Assembly: GCA_023055425.1 (NCBI GenBank)
Contig: JALGPY010000003.1
Location: 70,655,491 to 70,719,490, forward strand
Direction: 5' to 3'
From: Linanthus parryae
Lineage: Eukaryota > Streptophyta > Magnoliopsida > Ericales > Polemoniaceae
DNA: 64,000 nucleotides
Every line of letters begins with the position of its first letter. Position 1 is the first letter of the stretch. A program made the position numbers and the translations under genes. The notes beneath the pieces are model-generated. The model had not been told where the DNA came from. It saw only the letters and a list, made by a program, of their open reading frames with translations, and made no database searches. Below, one piece after another: positions 59,079 to 64,000 of this stretch.

Positions 59079-60793
59079 AAATGACTGAAACCACCCCTCA
59101 GGTATGGACATTTACCAAGTTACTACTCTGTGGTTTGGGTAATACCACAAACCACCCTTCTGTTACTCCAAAGTAGTGACACAGACCACCCATCTGTGAA
59201 TGTCCGCTAATCTCTCATTTTTTGAGACAACTTTACCTTCCAAAAACTGATTGACATTATTACCGCTGACCTTATTCTCTTCTTCTTTCTCTTTCAATTC
59301 AACACTCCCCACAACCACAACACCACCACCACCAACACACCAACAACAAGTTCCTTCATATTAAAAAAAAAAAAAAAAAAAAGCTACATAATACCCACAA
59401 CTCAATGCTTTGAATAAGGATGTGTTTAATACCCACAATCACCCAATTCCAGCCAACGCCACTGACTGGGCAGCTTCGGGTCGATCCCCAGTTCCACGAC
59501 CAAACCTTCTCTCAAAACTTTTCTCCTATGTCTCACCCAAACCCCAACCAAAGACTTGAAATTGAAATCAGATAAACCATAATAGAAGCTGAAATTATAG
59601 ATCTGAATTCAAAATCGAACCCAGACCCAAAGCACAACAATGCCCATTATACTAGCAAAATTGAAAGAATGGGACCTCACAAAAATTGACGTTCAATGTG
59701 TTTGCAGATCCAACCACCATAAAGACTGATGAACTGGGTGTTCAAGAAGAAAAAGAAGAAACTGAGGAGATTAGTGAGAAATAAGAGAGCCATCGATTGG
59801 GTTGCTTCTGGGGGAATTGGATTTATGCCATTCTGTGAAATGCTCTTTTAGTTATGCACTTTGGCTGAACTGGTCTTTGAAAAATACCCTCCAATTTAAA
59901 CACAAGGTAACAATTGTTGTTAGCAGGCAAGCAAGTGGGTAGGGTCTACACAAGGGTATCTCTCGTCTCATCTCTCTCTCTCTCGTCTCCAAACACAAGG
60001 GTATCTCTCGTCTCCATCTCTCTCTCGTCTCCAAACACACGGTATCTCTCGTTTCCATCTCTCTCGTCTCCAAACACATGATATCTCTCGTCTCCATCTC
60101 TCTCGTCTCCAAACACAGTGTATCTCTCGTCCCAAAAAGCAAATGATGACATGGGGAGATTCGTTCAATGACTCTGCTACCCTTGTCACCTTAAAACAAA
60201 CCCTAAAAACGGGTACTCTCTCTCCAACATTGAATTGTTTCTATCTACCTCAATCTACCAAGTACAGTTGAATTTACTCCAACTGTAAACTTTATGAATG
60301 TAAACCTTAAACTCCTCAAGAATATGGCTCATTTGTCACTCTCATTGGCTTCAGTTCTCCCATAGAAGTATCCCATTTGTGTGTACAAGTCTCTCTCTTT
60401 CTCCACTTTTGTTCTTCAGCTGCGGTAAAAACTAAAACTCTCATCTCTATTCTTTTGTTCTTTTTAGTTGATCACAGTACTCTAAAATGTATGGTATTCT
60501 CATTTTTTTTTGCTTTCATCCTTCTAATATGTTCATCACATTACTCTAAAATGTAGGCTACATTCGTTATATTGCTTCTCTTTTCTTCATTCTTGGTTTG
60601 ATGTGTGTTGTTGTATGTGGAGAGACTGGGACGAGTATATTCATCGTCTCTGTCTTCTCATAAGACTGAGACGTGAAATATGCTCGTACCAGTCTATCAC
60701 ATGCACAACTGGGAAGAGCAAGGCCTGCCAGACTGGGACGAGTAATCTCTCGTCTGGCATTCAAATCACAGACGAGAGACGACGCGTCCCAGG
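59079..60793 (-). repeat. Island-flanking repeat, right copy
   Basis: About 1.7 kb, in inverted orientation relative to 48739-50877. The inner end is GGGTAAATGACTGAAACC (59080 onward) and the outer end is an array of short hairpins made of CTGGGACGAG/CTCGTCCCAG words (60610-60792). It is directly abutted at 60794 by a truncated copia LTR. It contains a 20-A run near 59361-59380 and the 59953-60133 minisatellite, which the left copy lacks. Confidence 0.6.
59953..60133. repeat. 39- to 45-bp minisatellite, about 4 copies
   Basis: Units of GTATCTCTCGTCTCCATCTC... followed by CGTCTCCAAACACA start near 59954, 59999, 60041 and 60080, with a partial fifth at 60119. The last two units are 39 bp. CT-rich composition keeps minus-strand frames open by chance. 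Confidence 0.9.
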
Positions 60794-61480
60794 TAGTTGG
60801 CAAGGAGTTGAACTAGATTTGAGAATTTATTAACAAATAGTTGCTACCAACTAGATAGAACCTATGGGGTCACACGCTATATAGAGTTGAACTAGATTTG
60901 AGAATTAATTAATTGGATTAATTAATTAGAAGGATCACTTTGCAAAACCTTGCAAACTTAGTAGGGACTAATTTGCAAGGAAGAGACTAAATTGAATTCT
61001 AGTAGGACTAGAATAAGTCCTTTAGGTAGTTGGCAAGGAGTTGTTGGACTATATAAAGGACCTTCCTTCCTTCCTTCCCACAACTTATGCTCATAATAGA
61101 ACATAACAAGAGTGTGAGAGAACAAAAGGAGAGAGAGCAACAAGCTAGAGGAGCCGAACGCCCCCCCTAGCCCGCCGCCCGTCCCCGTCGGCCACAAGGA
61201 GGCCGAGAGCCCCCTTTTTGGTCTCGTTTTGCGTGATCTTTCTTCCTCTTCCTCTTCCGGGCTAGCACCAAGGACTTGGGAGATCTAGGAATCAACTCTA
61301 GGCGTGGATCAACCATAGAGAACGTGACACAATTCGCGTTTGAAGTCATCAAAGGAGAACCCTAAGGTGCGTTATTGATTTCTTCCTTTACCATCGTTAT
61401 GTCTCTTGACTTGTGATCCTTGGAGGGTTTTGCATGGTTATTTTTGTTTCCGTTGCGCCTCCATGAATCAAAACCCTACA
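60794..61480 (+). repeat. 5' LTR of copia element D, 5' part missing
   Basis: About 0.69 kb of the 1.4-kb copia LTR, ending CAAAACCCTACA next to the primer site. TATATAA is at 61050-61056. The first 37 bp (60794-60830) are a jumble of two inner LTR pieces (GTAGTTGGCAAGGAGTTG, normally near the TATA box, then AACTAGATTTGAGAATT) before normal order resumes at about 60831. The leading roughly 0.75 kb, including the TG end, is absent. It is very similar to the solo LTR 31811-33239. Confidence 0.85.
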
Positions 61481-61481
61481 G

Positions 61482-63158
61482 TGGTATCAGAGCCACAGGT
61501 CGTAGAGCATAAACATGGTTTATGTGTTACGGTTTAGTTGTTTTACACCTTAATTTGATTGTTTATCGCGTAAAACAAGACAAATCAAGCATGGGATGCA
61601 ATTTGTCAATAATCTATCATAACAAGATCTAATTTTTTCATTGGATGCATGTATTAGTGAGTTTGAGAAATTTTAGGATCTTAGATCTAGGGTTTGGACA
61701 TCCTTGGGGAAGAAGGAGTTCTTCCAAAACAAGGAAACAACCAAACTTGGGCACCAAGCAAGGGAGTTGTTTTGGAAACAACTCCCTGTAGGAGGTTCGG
61801 CCCCCCTAGGGGACCGCCCCTCTTGCTTGCCGCCCAAGCTTGGCCGCCCTAGGGGCCGGGCGGCCCTAGCCCGCGGCCTAGGCGTGTGGGCTATGGGTCG
61901 GGCCGGCCCTAGGGCCTTGTGGTTCACCTTTTTGGGCCCGGGCAATTTGATTGTTGGGCCCATGGACCGTTTTAACCCTAGAAATCCTAAAATCAATTAA
62001 AATTGATCAAGCGCGTTAAAATTGGATTTTAACTGTTTATGTGCAATTCGCATGGTGATTGGATATAGCCTTAGGATGTGGTTTGATGTGGATGTTTAAT
62101 TTTGTGGTATGGTTTTACGGCCTGCGAGCTGATCACTTAATTGTAATAATTAATTAGAGTTTTATGGCCTGCGTGCCATTTTTTTTCTCAACTTGTGAGA
62201 TTTATTTTATTTAGTATAGAAGTTAGCTAGTGCTAGATAAAGTAGATTGTTAGCCAAGATTGAAGAAAAAAGAAGCCTAAAGCCAAAGAAGCCACAAAAG
62301 ATGGAGCATGGAGCATTCCACATGACTATGAAGGATGGACCAAAAGATCAAGATGCATGGAGATGTGTTTGCTTTTAGGGTTCATAGATAATTCCATTGG
62401 CTTGGAATTATCTTAGTCTAGAAAAGGCCATATCCACATCACGTTTAATTTCTGTTTTGTGGTTGTTTACTTTATTGTCTTATTATTGTGTGGATGGTGT
62501 ATGGATGATGCATGCAATTAGGATATTAAGATAATTAGACAACCCGGATCTATTATTTGGAGTTGTGCCCAAACTCAAATAGATAGATTAGTTGATATTG
62601 ATCAACAAAACAATTAAAATTGATTTTAAAATCCCTCAAAATTCAAATATTGTGTTCTTGCCTTCTCGTTATTTAAACACTCATTATCATCATTATTTAT
62701 CAAGTTCGTGCGTGCCAAAGCATGGCGACTTGGTTCATAATGATGGAATGTGATGGCACACCTCGTGTGCAATTGTTTAAATAAGAGGTTGAACAAAACT
62801 AGGCAATTAATATGATTAAGAAACCTAGAGGCAATCAATTGGGATTATCCATATGGATGGATAAATAAGGAGTTATTTGCCCAATTGAACCAAGAGTTGC
62901 ATATGGGATGCAATTGGAATTGTTCCTACCTAAAGTAGTCGAATTGTGGGTGACTTGCCAAAGCAAGCTCATAAGGAGGTGAAACATGGATCTTGGCCCA
63001 CTAGAAAATATAAGGATATTTTCCGCATTAATATCTTGAGGGTTATTAATCCGTAGAAAAATAGTGGGAACTATATTTGATAAACTATCCATTATTGAAT
63101 ATAGTCAAAAAATTCACAAATACTAAAACTTGCGTATTTTCCTTTTGTAGAATTCCAA
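61482..63158 (+). other. Element D primer site and 1.66-kb leader
   Basis: TGGTATCAGAGCCACAGG at 61482-61499 is an intact tRNA-Met-type primer site. The leader then runs to the gag ATG, with a GC-rich stretch (61795-61960) followed by AT-rich sequence. The GGCCTGCGAGCTGATCA block near 62120 is shared in reverse with B's leader near 23070. Frame 61704-62000 (98 residues, Gly/Ala/Arg-rich) has no family likeness and is probably chance. Confidence 0.8.
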
Positions 63159-64000
63159 ATGGCAAACAACTCATCGAGTTCACAACATTCCCTACGATCT
63201 GTCCTTGAGAAGGACAAGCTCTCTGGAACCAACTTTCTTGATTGGTACAGAAACTTGAGAATTGTTCTCAAGCAAGAGAATAAACTGTACGCAATAGAAG
63301 AGCATGTTCCAGAAGGTCCAGAGAACCAAACTCCTGCTGCCCTAAAGGCGTATCAAAAGCGTGTTGATGACGCTAATGATGCGGCCTGCCTTATGCTATG
63401 CACCATGACTTCTGAGCTTCAGAAGCAACACGAAAACATGAATGCTGTCGATATGATCGAGCATCTGAAGCAGCTCTTCCAAGAGCAGGCAAGCGTAGAA
63501 AGGTATGAGGTCTCTAAGGCACTGTTCAAGTGTCATCTGGCAGAAGGTAACCCGGTGGGACCCCATGTACTCCGTATGATCGGGTACTTGGAGAATCTCG
63601 CCCGACTGGGGTTCCCGGTCGGCCAAGAGTTGGCAACAGATCTCGTGTTGCAATCATTGCCCGAGAGTTATGGACAGTTCATCATGAACTATAACATGAA
63701 CAAGATCGTGAAACCACTGCCAGATTTACTCAATATGTTGAGGACAGCTGAACAGAGCATCAACAAGGGTAAGGGCAAAGCCATTATGATGGTGCAGAAA
63801 GGAAAGGGCAAAAGGTTTGCCTCATCCTCCAAGGGCAAAGGCAAGTTAGTTGCCAAGTCCAAGGAACCTGCCCTTAAGCCTGTTGGTGGCATTGCCAAAG
63901 ATGTGACTAAATGTGAGTGTCACTACTGCAATCAGCCTGGACACTGGAGGAGGAACTGCCCAAAATATCTGGAGGACAAGAGGCTTGGAATAGTGATTCC
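63159..64000 (+). CDS. Copia element D gag (start of gag-pol), open to the window end
   Basis: ATG at 63159, 280 complete codons with no stop before the window ends. It shows MANNSSSSQHSLRSVLEKDK, LDWYRNLRIVLKQEN, a UBN2/DUF4219-type capsid region (ACLMLCTMTSELQKQHENM, FQEQASVERYEVSKALF), a Lys-rich KGKGKA linker, and an intact zinc knuckle CHYCNQPGHWRRNC with Cys254, Cys257, His262 and Cys267. It is the unbroken counterpart of B's gag (20887-22054). Because it stays open while X and B are riddled with stops, it looks like the youngest copy. Its pol lies beyond the window. Confidence 0.9.
   Translation, partial: MANNSSSSQHSLRSVLEKDKLSGTNFLDWYRNLRIVLKQENKLYAIEEHVPEGPENQTPAALKAYQKRVDDANDAACLMLCTMTSELQKQHENMNAVDMIEHLKQLFQEQASVERYEVSKALFKCHLAEGNPVGPHVLRMIGYLENLARLGFPVGQELATDLVLQSLPESYGQFIMNYNMNKIVKPLPDLLNMLRTAEQSINKGKGKAIMMVQKGKGKRFASSSKGKGKLVAKSKEPALKPVGGIAKDVTKCECHYCNQPGHWRRNCPKYLEDKRLGIVI

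Noticed and set aside
59953..60133. CRISPR-like regular repeats
   Set aside because: The units are contiguous with no unique spacers, in a plant nuclear context. A plain minisatellite. The same applies to 43456-43605.
61704..62000. 98-residue Gly/Ala/Arg-rich frame in the leader of element D
   Set aside because: It lies in the untranslated leader, the opposite strand is open too (61673-61996), and no similar frame was noticed in B's leader. GC-rich chance frame.

Overview
This is repeat-dense nuclear DNA from a flowering plant, most likely a eudicot. The evidence is spliced plant receptor-kinase exons, Ty1/copia and Ty3/gypsy LTR retrotransposons using tRNA-Met-type primer sites (TGGTATCAGAGC), a Stowaway-like MITE and a LINE remnant. 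There are no bacterial, CRISPR or organellar features. Most open frames are decayed transposon genes or chance frames. Only one complete protein-coding gene is clear.

Region 1 to 14.7 kb: a 5'-truncated copia element (376-5387) is split by a solo LTR of its own family in the opposite orientation. Next come a 2.5-kb LTR of another family, a second decayed copia element with a short LTR (8257-9732), a LINE reverse transcriptase remnant, and a two-exon coding fragment of a gene I do not recognise (10761-11393, minus). A long inverted repeat (about 11640-14165) follows, and its left arm carries a 908-bp LTR mini-element whose two 188-bp LTRs are identical.

Region 14.7 to 31.4 kb: a complete nested pair. 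Copia element A (14743-27966, minus, LTRs of 5'-TA...CA-3' form, target duplication CAAGC) contains copia element B (16749-25582, minus, target duplication GTGAT). Between B's leader and its 5' LTR sits a second copy of flanking A sequence. That copy contains a 38-A run bracketed by a short duplication, a LINE-type insertion scar. A second copy of the 2.4-kb LTR follows.

Region 31.4 to 48.7 kb: solo LTRs and wrecks stacked in each other. They are a solo copia LTR inside a diverged LTR, a SIRE-like copia 5' LTR plus gag, a 3.06-kb solo gypsy LTR (target duplication AAGAC), and a non-autonomous gypsy complex (41414-47738, target duplication GCTAT). The complex carries a 1.02-kb foldback element and is inserted in the chromodomain-bearing pol of another gypsy element.

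Region 48.7 to 60.8 kb: the gene island. A four-exon LRK10L/WAK-like receptor kinase (54018-56518, minus, 682 residues) appears intact. Upstream lies a second ectodomain exon (57571-58327) with the same splice phase and no kinase of its own. A Stowaway-like MITE, a tRNA-like SINE head and a degraded kinase tail lie downstream. Two inverted copies of a roughly 2-kb repeat bracket the island.

Region 60.8 to 64 kb: the 5' part of a younger copia element of the same family as B, with an LTR missing its 5' half, PBS, 1.66-kb leader, and an open gag frame with an intact zinc knuckle running off the window.

Boundaries given with target duplications are directly visible. Lineage names and gene functions are recognition from memory and were not checked by search.
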